Positions 25,484-34,649 of a stretch of DNA of 64,000 bases are shown here, in pieces (position 1 is the first letter of the stretch; each line of letters opens with the position of its first letter). The notes under the pieces were generated by a model, which did no database searches, was not told the origin of the DNA, and saw nothing but the letters and a program-made list of their open reading frames with translations. The DNA is from Ruminococcus sp. (GTDB lineage: Bacteria > Bacillota_A > Clostridia > Oscillospirales > Ruminococcaceae). The position numbers and the translations under genes were made by a program. The stretch lies in the NCBI GenBank assembly GCA_017480485.1, contig JAFVAN010000032.1, forward strand, positions 1 through 64,000, written 5' to 3'.

Positions 25484-25816
25484 CCCACTCCGCCCATGCC
25501 TTGCCGCGAATAATGATCTACTCTGCTATCTGCAGAGCCTATTGGGGGAGACCCTTTTGAAAAAGGGTCATCCCCCAAACCCCCTCACTAAAACTTTTAA
25601 TTATTTTTGGCGAGGGTGCCTGAGTTTTTTCTGAGTGCATCAGACTTTAAAATCTCTGCTATTTCCCGAAGTCGCAGACACCCTCGCCAAAAATCGCTAA
25701 AAGTCTTTGGAAAGGGGGTCTGGGGGGATAACCTTTCTTCAGAAAGGTTTCCACCCAGCAAGCTTCGCAGAAAGCAGGATAAATTATCGTTCGCGGCAAG
25801 GCATGGGCGGGGTGGG
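25484..25816. mobile_element. R4: 333-bp long-palindrome MITE-like element
   Basis: Terminal inverted repeats 25484-25510 and 25790-25816 match at 26 of 27 bases. The complementarity continues inwards, imperfectly, for about 130-150 bp per arm, around a short centre near 25630-25680. Each arm carries a local hairpin (ACCCTTTT GAAAAAGGGT at 25550-25569; AACCTTTCTTCAGAAAGGTT at 25731-25750). There is no coding capacity. The right end stops one base before the PHP gene stop codon. A possible AT dinucleotide flanks both ends. Proposed as a non-autonomous element; no transposase is nearby. Confidence 0.72.
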
Positions 25817-25817
25817 A

Positions 25818-26495
25818 TCACGCGATTATGAGCCCGACGCGGCCGGACTTTACGGCGGTGACGTAGTCCTGAGGGGTCATGAGGGGCTGCTCGGTGGTGA
25901 TGCCGCTTATGCGCTCTGTGGAGAGATGATGGTTGTCGGTGCCTGCTGTCATGGGCAGGCCGTACTGCTCGGCGAACCAGCGGGCGCGGTCGTTCATGGC
26001 CTGAGTAGCGTTGCCGCAGTTATGCACCTCCACGGCGTCCACCCACTGTGGGAGGAGCTTGATCTCCCTGAGATATCCGGCCTCGCGGAAGGGGTGGGCG
26101 TGGACGATGAGGCCGCCGTGCTGGCGGACCCTTGTGCAGAAGTCATAGACGTTTATATCCATGACATCGGGATTTTTGAGCAGCCAGTCCTCGTCGATGC
26201 CGTAGACCAGCAGGTCGGCGCCGTCGTAGCAATACTCGATGCCGAAGAAGACCTTTAGGCCGATGCGCTGTCCCTCCTCCCGGGCGTGCTCGAAGCCCTG
26301 ACAGAACTTATGGACTCTGTCGGCCCAGTCGGTGTACTCCCGGACGGAGGTGTTGCCGTTGAAGAAGTGGTCGGTGACGAAGATGCCGTCGTAGCCCAGC
26401 TCCTTATATCTTCTTGCCTGCTCCGCTCCTGAGGCAGAGGCGCAGGCCGAGGCCTCGCGGGTATGGAGGTGTGTTTCGTATTTGTAGTTGCTCAT
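25818..26495 (-). CDS. PHP-domain phosphoesterase
   Basis: A 225-residue protein of the polymerase and histidinol phosphatase fold. Metal ligands are visible as HLHT at 9-12, VTDHF near 40-44, FFGIEYCY near 84-91, HAHPF near 132-136 and GTDNHHL near 188-194. Such enzymes hydrolyse phosphoesters or nucleotide cofactors using two or three metals. The substrate is unknown. The stop codon lies directly beside the R4 palindrome, so the last residues may be shaped by that insertion. It is followed upstream by the cellobiose 2-epimerase gene after a gap of 56 bp, and may share its transcript. Confidence 0.87.
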   Translation of the reverse strand: MSNYKYETHLHTREASACASASGAEQARRYKELGYDGIFVTDHFFNGNTSVREYTDWADRVHKFCQGFEHAREEGQRIGLKVFFGIEYCYDGADLLVYGIDEDWLLKNPDVMDINVYDFCTRVRQHGGLIVHAHPFREAGYLREIKLLPQWVDAVEVHNCGNATQAMNDRARWFAEQYGLPMTAGTDNHHLSTERISGITTEQPLMTPQDYVTAVKSGRVGLIIA

Positions 26496-26551
26496 GATCT
26501 TGCCTTTCTATTTTGGGACTTGCGCGTGGTGTTAGGGCTTCTGCGCCACTA

Positions 26552-27721
26552 TCAATAATCCTGCCCTCTCCTTATCAGCTCCAGACACATTCTGCCGTTG
26601 TGGTAAGGACACTTCCAAGGGCCCACCTCTTCCTTGTAGTCGTGGGGGATGTGCTCAAAGGAAACCTCGCTGTACCATTCGCCGCCGGGGCGCTTGTCGA
26701 TGATGTCGCTCTTTATGTACTCCCAGACAGAGCGCGAGGCATCAAGGAACCCTTCATCCCCGCTGTGCTGATAGGCGTTCAGAAATCCCACAACAGACTC
26801 CGCCTGCACCCACCACACGCGCTTGCGGTCGATCTTCTCGTTCTCCCGCTCGTTGTTAAGGGCGCCGTCCTCAAGGGCTATGCTCCTGATGTTGCGTGAA
26901 ATGGTAAGGTCCATCTCTGCAAAGCTCTTTTTGAGCTCCTCGTCTCCCAGAGTGTCGCAGGCCAGATCCATAAGCCAAGTGGCCTCGATGTCGTGACCGT
27001 AGGAGTGGATGTCCCCGATCACAGAGAGCTTGGTGTCAAAGAACACCCTAAGGGCCTTTGTCTCGGGGTCGTATACCTTGTCCCTCATCTGCCCCAGCAG
27101 AAACCTAAGCCGCTCCCCTACCCGCTCATTTTGGTCGGCGGCATAGAGCTCGGTGTAAGCCTCTATCAGGTGCAGGATGGTGTTCATGGTCTTGTCCGCC
27201 ATCAGGCCGTTTTCCGAAAGGGCGTCGTTTGGCACAAGCTTCCAGTCGATGGTGAAGGCCTCGCGGTAGCCGTACTCGTCCAAGGTGTTGCGCTCGATGT
27301 CGTCAAAGAGCTTGTAGGCCAGCTGCAAGGCGAACTTGTCTCCCAGAGCTCTGTAATAGGCCGAGAGGGCGTAGATAGCAAAGGCGATGTTATAGGTATG
27401 CTTCATGGTGTCCGAGGGGGCGCCCTTATAGTCGGTCATCCAGTAAACGCCGCCGTTCTCGTAGTCGATGCAGTGGTTCTTGACGTACTCGAAGGCGTGG
27501 AAGACCAGGTCCTTGTACTTCTCCTCTCCAAGCACCATGCAGCAGCGGGAGAAGAACCAGAGTATGCGGGAGTGGAGGATAACGCCCTTGTCGGCCTTTT
27601 TGTCAAGCTCCAGCCCGTAGCTCATATAGCCGTAGAAGCCGCCGTTCTCGTCGTCCCGTAGGGCGGCCCAGAAGGGGGCAATATGGTTTTCAAGCTCGTT
27701 TCTCACTTCGGATATTATCAT
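26552..27721 (-). CDS. Cellobiose 2-epimerase
   Basis: A 389-residue (alpha/alpha)6-barrel enzyme that converts the reducing-end glucose of cellobiose or cello-oligosaccharides to mannose. The length equals that of the Ruminococcus albus enzyme, and residues reported as essential there occur at the same numbers: Arg52, His184, His243, Glu246, Trp249, Trp304, Glu308 and His374. In known pathways the product, glucosyl-mannose, is split by 4-O-beta-mannosyl-glucose phosphorylase, whose gene is not in this window. No signal peptide, so cytoplasmic. The ATG at 27721 follows AAAGGA. Neighbours do not add sugar-related information. Confidence 0.96.
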   Translation of the reverse strand: MIISEVRNELENHIAPFWAALRDDENGGFYGYMSYGLELDKKADKGVILHSRILWFFSRCCMVLGEEKYKDLVFHAFEYVKNHCIDYENGGVYWMTDYKGAPSDTMKHTYNIAFAIYALSAYYRALGDKFALQLAYKLFDDIERNTLDEYGYREAFTIDWKLVPNDALSENGLMADKTMNTILHLIEAYTELYAADQNERVGERLRFLLGQMRDKVYDPETKALRVFFDTKLSVIGDIHSYGHDIEATWLMDLACDTLGDEELKKSFAEMDLTISRNIRSIALEDGALNNERENEKIDRKRVWWVQAESVVGFLNAYQHSGDEGFLDASRSVWEYIKSDIIDKRPGGEWYSEVSFEHIPHDYKEEVGPWKCPYHNGRMCLELIRRGQDY

Positions 27722-27759
27722 AGCAAAGCATCCTTTCCGTGGTCATTTTCAGTCTAAAT

Positions 27760-28770
27760 CTATTCCTCGATAGGCTCCCACACCTGAGAGATATAGGTGG
27801 TATGGTTGTACATTTCCAGCTTGCCGTCCCTGTCGTAGCCGTCCACAACGACGTTATAGGCCTTGGAGTTGGCCTTGCTGCCCCAGCGCTTCACCTCTTC
27901 GTAGGTGAAGATGACGGCGTAGTAATTCTGTATCGGCAGCTTGCTGCCGCGGATGTAGCTTAGCTTGGGGGCGGGATCGATGCCCTCCTCCTGCTGCAAA
28001 ACATCGAGGGCTCCGTTGCCGCGGTATATCCTGTAGGTGCCTGTGACGGTGCCGTTGTCATTCCTGTCGTAGGTTATCTTGAAGGTGCGGTCGGCTTTCA
28101 GGTCGATGCGGCAGTTTTCGGCCTCAACGTTATAGCTCCTGCCCGAGATGGACTCGGTAAGCTTTTCAAGGGTGACAGTCCTTGCGGCAGCGTCGAGCTC
28201 GTCCAGCAGCAGCTGACGGTTCTCGGGGTCGGGAGATGTGCCCTTGAAGCTGAGGAACACATTCTGGCCCCGGCAGAAGACCAGCTGAAGCACGCTGGCG
28301 GCGCCGCCCTCGGAATATGATATCTGGGCGAGGGTGAGGACATTGCCGTTCTCGTCGGTTATCTGGTCAGAGGGGAGAGCGATCTCCTCGGGGCTTTTGC
28401 CCTCGAGGGCCTCGAGGTGCCGCTCGATGAGGACATCTGCGGAGAGGCCGTTATCCTCCTGGAAGGAATTGAACATAAAGGCAGTGCCATTGGCCTCGTC
28501 AAAGTAATACTCGGTGCTGCCCTCCTGTGTTGGCGTCCAAGCGACGGGGAGCTCGATAGTAAAACGGTCGAACTGATAGAGCTTCGAGCCCTCCTGAACG
28601 GGGGCAGTGGATGCCGGCTTTTCGGGGGCGGGGGCCGCCTGCTCGGGCAGGAGCTCGTCCAAGGCGGGGACGCTTGTTACGGCATAGGCTGCCTTTTCGG
28701 CGGCGGCGCTGCTGCCGCAGCCCGAAAGCGCCAGCGCTGCCAGCAGCAAGGGAATGAGATGTTTTTTCAA
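27760..28770 (-). CDS. Lipoprotein of unknown function
   Basis: A 336-residue predicted lipoprotein: signal peptide with lipobox LSGC (Cys18), then a Pro/Ala-rich linker to about 60. The segment about 65-200 (YQFDRFTIELPVAWTPTQEG onwards) has the look of the beta-sandwich found in many Firmicutes surface lipoproteins, and 210-336 seems to be a second beta-rich domain (VTGTYRIYRGNGALDVL). No catalytic motif was recognised. The start codon is TTG, supported by GGAG seven bases upstream and by the signal peptide beginning there. It lies between the epimerase and a HAD gene on the same strand. Confidence 0.82.
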   Translation of the reverse strand: MKKHLIPLLLAALALSGCGSSAAAEKAAYAVTSVPALDELLPEQAAPAPEKPASTAPVQEGSKLYQFDRFTIELPVAWTPTQEGSTEYYFDEANGTAFMFNSFQEDNGLSADVLIERHLEALEGKSPEEIALPSDQITDENGNVLTLAQISYSEGGAASVLQLVFCRGQNVFLSFKGTSPDPENRQLLLDELDAAARTVTLEKLTESISGRSYNVEAENCRIDLKADRTFKITYDRNDNGTVTGTYRIYRGNGALDVLQQEEGIDPAPKLSYIRGSKLPIQNYYAVIFTYEEVKRWGSKANSKAYNVVVDGYDRDGKLEMYNHTTYISQVWEPIEE

Positions 28771-28791
28771 AGTAATTCTCCGATCATCTGA

Positions 28792-29451
28792 TTATTCGGT
28801 CATAAGGGTGCGGAGCAGCTCCTCTGGCTCCTTCGCTATCCACAGCGCGCCCGCTTCTTCAAGCTCTCCTGCTTCGGCGTAGCCCCAGCCTGCTCCGATG
28901 GTCCTGAGGCCCGCTTCTGCGGCGCCTGCCACGTCGTACTTCCTGTCGCCCACCATCACGGCACGGCTCTTGTCCTGTACTCCCAGCCGCCTCAGAGCCT
29001 CAGCCACGACCTCGGCCTTTGTGTCAAGGCTTCCGTCCAAGCCGCAGCCTACCACAGCATCAAAATACTCCATGAGCCCGAATTTTTCCAGTATCCTCAC
29101 CGAGAAGACCTCGGGCTTCGAGGTGGCCACGGCCAGCCGCAGCCCATCCTTTTTCAGCGCACCCAGCAGCTCCGGGATGCCATCGTAGGGCCTGTTCTCA
29201 AAGAGCCCGATGGTGGAGTAGCGCCTGCGGTATATCCTCACCGCCTCCTCGGCTTCATCCTCCTCAAGGCCGCAGAGGTTGCGGAAGGACCAGCTGAGCG
29301 GCGGCCCGAGGAAGGGCCTGAGAGCCTCTCTCTCGGGGGCCTTGCGGCCCAGCTCAGTAAGAGCGTAAACGGCGCAGTTTATTATCCCCTCGCTGCTGTC
29401 CGTCAGGGTGCCGTCCAGATCAAAGAGGAAGTATTCGTATTTATTCTTCAA
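28792..29451 (-). CDS. HAD-superfamily phosphatase (phosphoglycolate phosphatase/PpaX-like)
   Basis: A 219-residue HAD hydrolase with FLFDLDGTLTD (nucleophile Asp11, acid/base Asp13), VATSKP as motif II, Lys in DTKAEVV as motif III and VGDRKYDVAGAAEAG as motif IV. The helical cap lies at about 20-85. Relatives hydrolyse phosphoglycolate, pyrophosphate or nucleotides. The start codon is TTG; it overlaps the end of the DUF1015 gene by 11 bp, with GAGG nine bases upstream. It is the last gene of a compact three-gene set with DUF1015 and a small membrane protein. Confidence 0.88.
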   Translation of the reverse strand: MKNKYEYFLFDLDGTLTDSSEGIINCAVYALTELGRKAPEREALRPFLGPPLSWSFRNLCGLEEDEAEEAVRIYRRRYSTIGLFENRPYDGIPELLGALKKDGLRLAVATSKPEVFSVRILEKFGLMEYFDAVVGCGLDGSLDTKAEVVAEALRRLGVQDKSRAVMVGDRKYDVAGAAEAGLRTIGAGWGYAEAGELEEAGALWIAKEPEELLRTLMTE

Positions 29452-30700
29452 TTCGTCTTGCCTCGGTGTAGTATCTCTTGTCGGCGGCGTGGCCCATGGA
29501 GAAGGTCTTGCGGGGCAGGGCGCCGTCTACGATGACCGTGGGGAACAGCTCCTCCTTGCCCATGTCGGGAAGCAGGAAGCCCACCGCCCCCGATGCCTGC
29601 GAGAGCCTGTCAACCACCTCAAAGCCGTGGATGTAGTCCACCTCTCCGCCGAGCTCCGGCAGCAGCTCGTCAAGGGCTGTTTGCAGGCTGCCAACTGCAA
29701 GCTTTGAGAGGGTGTTATGCACATAGAGGTCCCTGTGAGTGCCGTTCTCAACTACCGTGATGCGCTGCTCTGCGGGCTCCTCGGAAAGGGCAAGGCGCTC
29801 TGTGAGCTTTTTAAGCAGCTCTGCCTCGTCCACGCCTGTTACTATCCTGTGGATGGCCTCGAACCGCAGCGCAGGCGAATGAAGGTTCACGATCTCTACA
29901 AGGGCGTATCTTGCGGGATGGTTAGACAGGTCCTTGCCGGGGTTCGCGGCCTTCAGCTGCTCGTAATACTCCTTTGCGGTGGCAAGGGAGTGGTTGCCGT
30001 CGCCCATGGCGTAAACAAGGGGAGAGGTCTCATTCAGGGAATACTTCTTGTTGAACTCGTCGAGGTCGCCCAGCCTTTCGAGGGCGGCAATAACGCCGTC
30101 AGCGCTTGCGTCGTCAACTCTCCAGCCCCTGATGCTGCCGCCGCCCTGCATGAGAGTGAAGTCATAGAGCTCTTCAAAGCCCTGCTTCTTGTCTGCAAGG
30201 GGCTCAACCACGGTCTGTGCGGCGTCGTCGATGAGTATCATGATATGGGGCAGCTCGATGGGGGCGCCCTGTCTTACCTTTATTCTTGGGGGGATGCGGG
30301 AGACGACTGTGGCCTCGGTGGCTCTCACCTGGGACTTGGAGCCCTTGCGGTAATCGTACTGCTCAAGGTCGATTGCACCCACGATGCCTGCTCTAACAAG
30401 CCCGTCGGACTGGACGCGCTCGAGGTAGACGAGGGAGTCCTTATACTCCTTGAAAAGGCCGCTCTTCACATACTCGTCCATTTTGGCGTGGATGCTCTTG
30501 ATGCGCTCGTCAACGTCCTCGGCGCCGAGATACACCTCGGGCAGGATGAGCTCGAGAGCAGAGGGTGCGCCCTCTGTGAGCCTTGCGGTCTCTGCCCAGT
30601 ATTCGGGCTCGCTGGTGTATTGGTCACAGGCCACAACGGACCATTTCTCCATCTGAACGTCCTTCGGCAGAAGTATATCCGCCTTCTTGAATGCAGTCAT
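29441..30700 (-). CDS. DUF1015 family protein
   Basis: A 419-residue protein of the widespread DUF1015 family. Recognisable features are the start (KADILLPKDVQMEKWSVVAC), the segment YVYLERV-like near 95 (SLVYLERVQ), and the motif YAMGDGNHSLATAK near 235-248, the family hallmark. The family has no settled reaction. No signal peptide. It overlaps the upstream membrane protein gene by ATGA and the downstream HAD gene by 11 bp, so the three are translationally coupled, suggesting that the HAD phosphatase and DUF1015 act on related compounds. Confidence 0.9.
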   Translation of the reverse strand: MTAFKKADILLPKDVQMEKWSVVACDQYTSEPEYWAETARLTEGAPSALELILPEVYLGAEDVDERIKSIHAKMDEYVKSGLFKEYKDSLVYLERVQSDGLVRAGIVGAIDLEQYDYRKGSKSQVRATEATVVSRIPPRIKVRQGAPIELPHIMILIDDAAQTVVEPLADKKQGFEELYDFTLMQGGGSIRGWRVDDASADGVIAALERLGDLDEFNKKYSLNETSPLVYAMGDGNHSLATAKEYYEQLKAANPGKDLSNHPARYALVEIVNLHSPALRFEAIHRIVTGVDEAELLKKLTERLALSEEPAEQRITVVENGTHRDLYVHNTLSKLAVGSLQTALDELLPELGGEVDYIHGFEVVDRLSQASGAVGFLLPDMGKEELFPTVIVDGALPRKTFSMGHAADKRYYTEARRIEE

Positions 30701-31173
30701 TTTTCTTTCCTCCAGTCGTCTTTTTTAAGCTTTACTATATCAACGGGCTGCTCCTTCGGGGGTTCGGCCTTCGGGGGCTCGTTCTTTGATCTGACCGTAT
30801 TGTAGATCAGCAGCTCGACCACAAGCAGCACCGCCAGCAGCGGCACTCCGTAATAGAGCCCTACAGCTCCGCCGATGCCTGCCATAAAGCCCGTGTCGGT
30901 CTTCATATCCCAGACAGACCAAAGCACCAGCAGCACGATCAGCAGAACATCTATCACCGCAAAAAGCTTCCACGGAGAAACGCCCTTACCGCTCCTGCGC
31001 TTTCTCAGCAGGTAATTGATAAGACAGATCAGCGCCATGATCGCCGCTGCTGCTGACGAGACAAAGAACTCGCCCAGCCAGAAAACGCTGCTGCCGCCGA
31101 ACACCAGCACCCTGAGCGCTCCCAGACCTGCCGCCGCAGCAAGTCCGATCAGCGCGTACACCTGTTTCTGCAT
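30697..31173 (-). CDS. Small four-helix membrane protein
   Basis: A 158-residue integral membrane protein with hydrophobic segments near 6-24, 30-50, 72-92 (LFAVIDVLLIVLLVLWSV) and 100-125, ending in a charged cytoplasmic tail rich in Pro, Glu and Lys. No family was recognised. The start at 31173 is chosen because GGGAAG lies before it; the open frame further upstream crosses the secA terminator region. The stop overlaps the DUF1015 start, making it the first gene of that coupled set. Confidence 0.78.
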   Translation of the reverse strand: MQKQVYALIGLAAAAGLGALRVLVFGGSSVFWLGEFFVSSAAAAIMALICLINYLLRKRRSGKGVSPWKLFAVIDVLLIVLLVLWSVWDMKTDTGFMAGIGGAVGLYYGVPLLAVLLVVELLIYNTVRSKNEPPKAEPPKEQPVDIVKLKKDDWRKEK

Positions 31174-31230
31174 GATCTCACTTCCCTTTTTTGTTCTTCC
31201 GCCCCGGGAGCCGGTCAAACCGAGAGCCGG

Positions 31231-31266
31231 TCAAAAAAGGACGGACAGTCCTACTATCCGTCCTGT
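31231..31266 (-). terminator. Terminator of secA
   Basis: Stem AGGACGGA (31238-31245) with TCCGTCCT (31257-31264), followed on the minus strand by six T. Two GAGCCGGTCAAA-type direct repeats sit just beyond it (31208-31237). Confidence 0.85.
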
Positions 31267-31284
31267 TAAGAACTCTATATATTC

Positions 31285-34035
31285 TTATGCCTGCTTGTTG
31301 GCGCCGCAGCACTTCTTGTACTTTTTGCCGCTGCCGCAGGGGCAGGGGTCGTTGGGGCCGACCTTCTTTACCTTTCTGGTCAGGCTGTGGTGCTGGAGAG
31401 CCTCGTTGAGCACCTGCTCGCGCTTGGGTGCCTGCTGCTGCTCGCCCTGCTTGCGCACCTGGATGGTAAAGAGCATCCTTACGGTGTCCTCGCGGATGGC
31501 GTCTACCATGGCGTCGAACATCTCAAAGCCCTCCATACGGTACTCAACAACGGGGTTCTTCTGTCCGTAGGACCTAAGGGAGATACCCTTCTTCAGCTCG
31601 TCCATGTCGTCGATGTGGGCCATCCACTTGGTATCAACTACCTTCAGGAGCACGACTCTCTCTACCTCGCGCAGCAGCTCGCTGCCAAGGTCCTCCTCAC
31701 GCTTCTGGTAGATAGCCAGAGCCCTCTCGGTGAGCATATCGCTGATCTCCTCGCGGGTGATCTCGTCCAGCTCGTCGTCGGTGTAGCGGAAGTCCTCGTC
31801 CACGGTGAACAGGCCCATAAAGGTGTCCCGCAGACCCTCGAGGTTCCAATACTCGTGCAGGTCGTCGTCCGCAAGGTAGGTGTTTACGGTGGTGGAGATA
31901 TAGTCCTTTATCATGTTAAGGATATACTCGTGCATATCCTCTTCCTCCAGCACCTGCTGGCGCTGGCCGTAGATGATCTCACGCTGGGCGTTCATTACGT
32001 CGTCGTAGTTCAGAACGTTCTTTCTGATGTTGAAGTTCCTGCCCTCGATCTTCTTCTGGGAGGACTCGATGACGCTGGAGAGCATCTTGGACTGGATGGG
32101 AGTGTTCTCGTCCACCTTGAGAGTGTCCATCATTCCCGTGATGCGCTCGCCGCCGAAGAGTCTCATAAGGTCGTCCTCGAGGGAGAGGAAGAACAGGCTC
32201 TCGCCGGGGTCTCCCTGACGGCCCGAACGGCCGCGGAGCTGGTTGTCGATACGGCGGGACTCGTGCCTCTCGGTGCCGATGATGAAGAGTCCGCCCGCTT
32301 CCTTAACGGCCTCGGCCTTCTCCTTTACCTCGGCGGTATACTTGTCCAGATACTCCTTGTATTTTTCCCTTGCCTCAAGTATCTGCTCGTCATCGGTCTC
32401 GGCAAAGCCTGTGGCCTCAACGATGACCTCCTCGGGATATTCCAGCTTATAGAGCTCGGCGGTGGCCAGATACTCGGCATTACCGCCAAGGATGATATCC
32501 GTGCCTCGGCCGGCCATGTTGGTGGCGATGGTAACGGCGCCGAACTTGCCCGCCTGGGCTACTATCTTAGCTTCCTTCTCGTGGTACTTGGCGTTGAGCA
32601 CCTGATGCTTAACGCCCTTGTTTTTCAAGAGCCTTGAAAGGTGCTCGGACTTCTCGATGGATACCGTACCCACAAGCACGGGCTGGCCCTTCTCGTGGCA
32701 CTCGACGATCTGGTCTATCACTGCGTTGAACTTGCCCTTCTCGGTCTTGTAGACCACGTCGGGGTGGTCGATCCTGATGACCGGCCTGTTGGTGGGGACC
32801 TCGATAACGTCCAGCTTATAGATCTCTCTGAACTCGTCCTCCTCGGTGAGGGCGGTACCAGTCATGCCGGAGAGCTTTTTATAAAGTCTGAAATAGTTCT
32901 GGTAGGTGATGGTGGCTATCGTCTTGTTCTCGTTCATGATCTTGACGCCTTCCTTGGCCTCGATAGCCTGATGCAGGCCGTCGTTGAAGCGTCTGCCCTC
33001 CATGATACGTCCCGTGAACTCATCGACGATGAAGACCTCGTCTCTGCCGCTCTTGCCGGGCTTTACGACGTAGTCAACGTCAAGGCGCATTGTGCCGTTG
33101 GCCTTGATGGCCTGATTTATGTGGTGCAGCAGGGTCATGTTCTCGGCGTCCATAAGGTTCTCGACATTGAAGGCCTTTTCTGCCTTTGCAACGCCCGACT
33201 TGGTGAGGGTGGCGGTGCGGGCCTTTTCGTCGATGATATAGTCGCCGCCGAGGGCGTCGTTATCGGCCTTGTCGTCCATCTCCACAACGGTGATGGGCTT
33301 TAAGCTTTTGGCAAATCTGTCGGCCAGAGAATAGAGCTCGGTGCTCTTGTCGCCCTTGCCGGAGATGATAAGAGGCGTTCTTGCCTCGTCTATGAGGATG
33401 GAGTCCACCTCGTCCACGATGGCAAAGGAGAAATCTCTCTGGACCTTGTCCTTCTTGTAGCTCACCATGTTATCGCGGAGGTAGTCGAAGCCGAACTCGC
33501 TGTTGGTGCCATAGGTTATGTCGCAGTTATAGGCCACTCTCTTCTCGGCGTTGCTCATTCCGTTGAGGACCACGCCTATGGTCTGGCCCAGAAAGCGGTA
33601 GACCTTGCCCATTTCCTCCGACTGGAACTTAGCCAGATAGTCGTTGACTGTTACAACATGGACGCCCTTGCCGTCCAGTGAATTTGCATAGGCTGCAAGG
33701 CAGGCCACGAGGGTCTTACCTTCACCTGTTTTCATCTCGGCGATACGGCCCTGATGCAGGACGATGGCGCCTATGATCTGAACGGGGAAGGGCTTCTTGC
33801 CCAGAACTCTCCAGGCGGCCTCGCGGCAAACTGCCAGCGCATCTGGCAGCACGTCGTCCAGTGTGCCCAGTCCGTCGGAGATCCTGTCCTTCATTATCTG
33901 TGTCTGCGATCTGAGCTCCTTGTCGCTCATCGCCTGATATTTTTCCTCGAGCTCAAGGACCTTGTTCTTTATCGGCTCGATCCTTTTAAGCTCCTTCTTG
34001 GAATAATTGCCGAATATAGCTTCGACCAGTCCCAT
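31285..34035 (-). CDS. secA: Preprotein translocase ATPase SecA
   Basis: A 916-residue motor that drives secreted proteins through SecYEG. The Walker A MKTGEGKT lies near 101-108, followed by the DEAD-like [42 protein letters not shown] and [11 protein letters not shown]. The C-terminus ends with the zinc-binding [13 protein letters not shown], which contacts SecB-like chaperones or ribosomes. Length is normal. It has its own consensus promoter and terminator and is a single-gene unit. The promoter lies next to R1 copy d. Confidence 0.98.
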   Translation of the reverse strand: MGLVEAIFGNYSKKELKRIEPIKNKVLELEEKYQAMSDKELRSQTQIMKDRISDGLGTLDDVLPDALAVCREAAWRVLGKKPFPVQIIGAIVLHQGRIAEMKTGEGKTLVACLAAYANSLDGKGVHVVTVNDYLAKFQSEEMGKVYRFLGQTIGVVLNGMSNAEKRVAYNCDITYGTNSEFGFDYLRDNMVSYKKDKVQRDFSFAIVDEVDSILIDEARTPLIISGKGDKSTELYSLADRFAKSLKPITVVEMDDKADNDALGGDYIIDEKARTATLTKSGVAKAEKAFNVENLMDAENMTLLHHINQAIKANGTMRLDVDYVVKPGKSGRDEVFIVDEFTGRIMEGRRFNDGLHQAIEAKEGVKIMNENKTIATITYQNYFRLYKKLSGMTGTALTEEDEFREIYKLDVIEVPTNRPVIRIDHPDVVYKTEKGKFNAVIDQIVECHEKGQPVLVGTVSIEKSEHLSRLLKNKGVKHQVLNAKYHEKEAKIVAQAGKFGAVTIATNMAGRGTDIILGGNAEYLATAELYKLEYPEEVIVEATGFAETDDEQILEAREKYKEYLDKYTAEVKEKAEAVKEAGGLFIIGTERHESRRIDNQLRGRSGRQGDPGESLFFLSLEDDLMRLFGGERITGMMDTLKVDENTPIQSKMLSSVIESSQKKIEGRNFNIRKNVLNYDDVMNAQREIIYGQRQQVLEEEDMHEYILNMIKDYISTTVNTYLADDDLHEYWNLEGLRDTFMGLFTVDEDFRYTDDELDEITREEISDMLTERALAIYQKREEDLGSELLREVERVVLLKVVDTKWMAHIDDMDELKKGISLRSYGQKNPVVEYRMEGFEMFDAMVDAIREDTVRMLFTIQVRKQGEQQQAPKREQVLNEALQHHSLTRKVKKVGPNDPCPCGSGKKYKKCCGANKQA

Positions 34036-34125
34036 CTTTCATTCCACCTTACATTATAATTATAACTCTCATACTTTCCTGTTGTCAAAGCCGCACCGTT
34101 GCGGATACATAAAAATACATCTTAT

Positions 34126-34154
34126 ATTATACCAAATCCCCCCCTTATTGTCAA
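34126..34154 (-). promoter_or_regulatory. SigA-type promoter of secA
   Basis: On the minus strand: TTGACA (34154-34149), 17-bp spacer, TATAAT (34131-34126). The leader is about 85 bases. The -35 box is nine bases from the terminal motif of R1 copy d. Confidence 0.88.
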
Positions 34155-34162
34155 GCCCTTTT

Positions 34163-34567
34163 TTAATTCCCCCTCCATCTTTCATTTTTTAATTCCCCCT
34201 CCATCTTTCAGTCGTGCGAACACGTAAAATCTCAGCGCCTCCCCGGAGGGGAGGTGGGCGCCCTTGTGGATGAGGCGGCGGTGCAGCCGTTCGGAAGGCT
34301 TTGTGCGGGTGCTTTCCCGCTGGCTGGTGCTGGCGCTTATTTTCCTCTTACTCGACCCTTCTGCATGCCACCGTATCGCGAGGGAGCCCCTGTGGCCTCC
34401 ACAGTTGTAAACGAGCTTGCGAGTGCTCACGCGACCTGCCCCAGCGGGGCACCGCCCGCGACTTCGGCCGTGCGCCGTTAGCACCGCGAGGGAGTCTCTT
34501 CGGTTTACACCGTTGTGAGGCGGCGTGCCGCCGCTCACGCGACTTGCGTGGTGCACGCTGTGCACCA
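34163..34567 (-). repeat. R1 dispersed repeat, copy d (most complete)
   Basis: About 405 bp filling the divergent gap between secA and the TPM-domain gene. At the secA side the end motif GAAAGATGGAGGGGGAATTA is duplicated in tandem. Inside are CTCCCCGGAGGGGAG, GTGGATGAGGCGG, GCCGTTCGGAAGGC and GCGAGGGAGCCCC, then GTAAACGAGCTTGCGAGTGC. At the other end GGTGCACGCTGTGCACC is a palindrome that stops one or two bases before the -35 box of the TPM gene. Confidence 0.8.
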
Positions 34568-34568
34568 C

Positions 34569-34597
34569 TTGACATTGGAAGGGGTTTGGTGTATAAT
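34569..34597 (+). promoter_or_regulatory. Consensus SigA promoter of the TPM-domain operon
   Basis: TTGACA (34569-34574), 17-bp spacer, TATAAT (34592-34597): a perfect match in both boxes and spacing, beginning right where R1 copy d ends. Confidence 0.92.
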
Positions 34598-34649
34598 TAT
34601 TGTGTGTAAGTGTATATGCACTTTACTATGTTCTAAAGGAGGCTATGTA

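Noticed and set aside
28529..29554. Frameshift or pseudogene near the HAD genes because of TTG starts
   Set aside because: Both TTG starts have good ribosome-binding sites and the proteins are full length.
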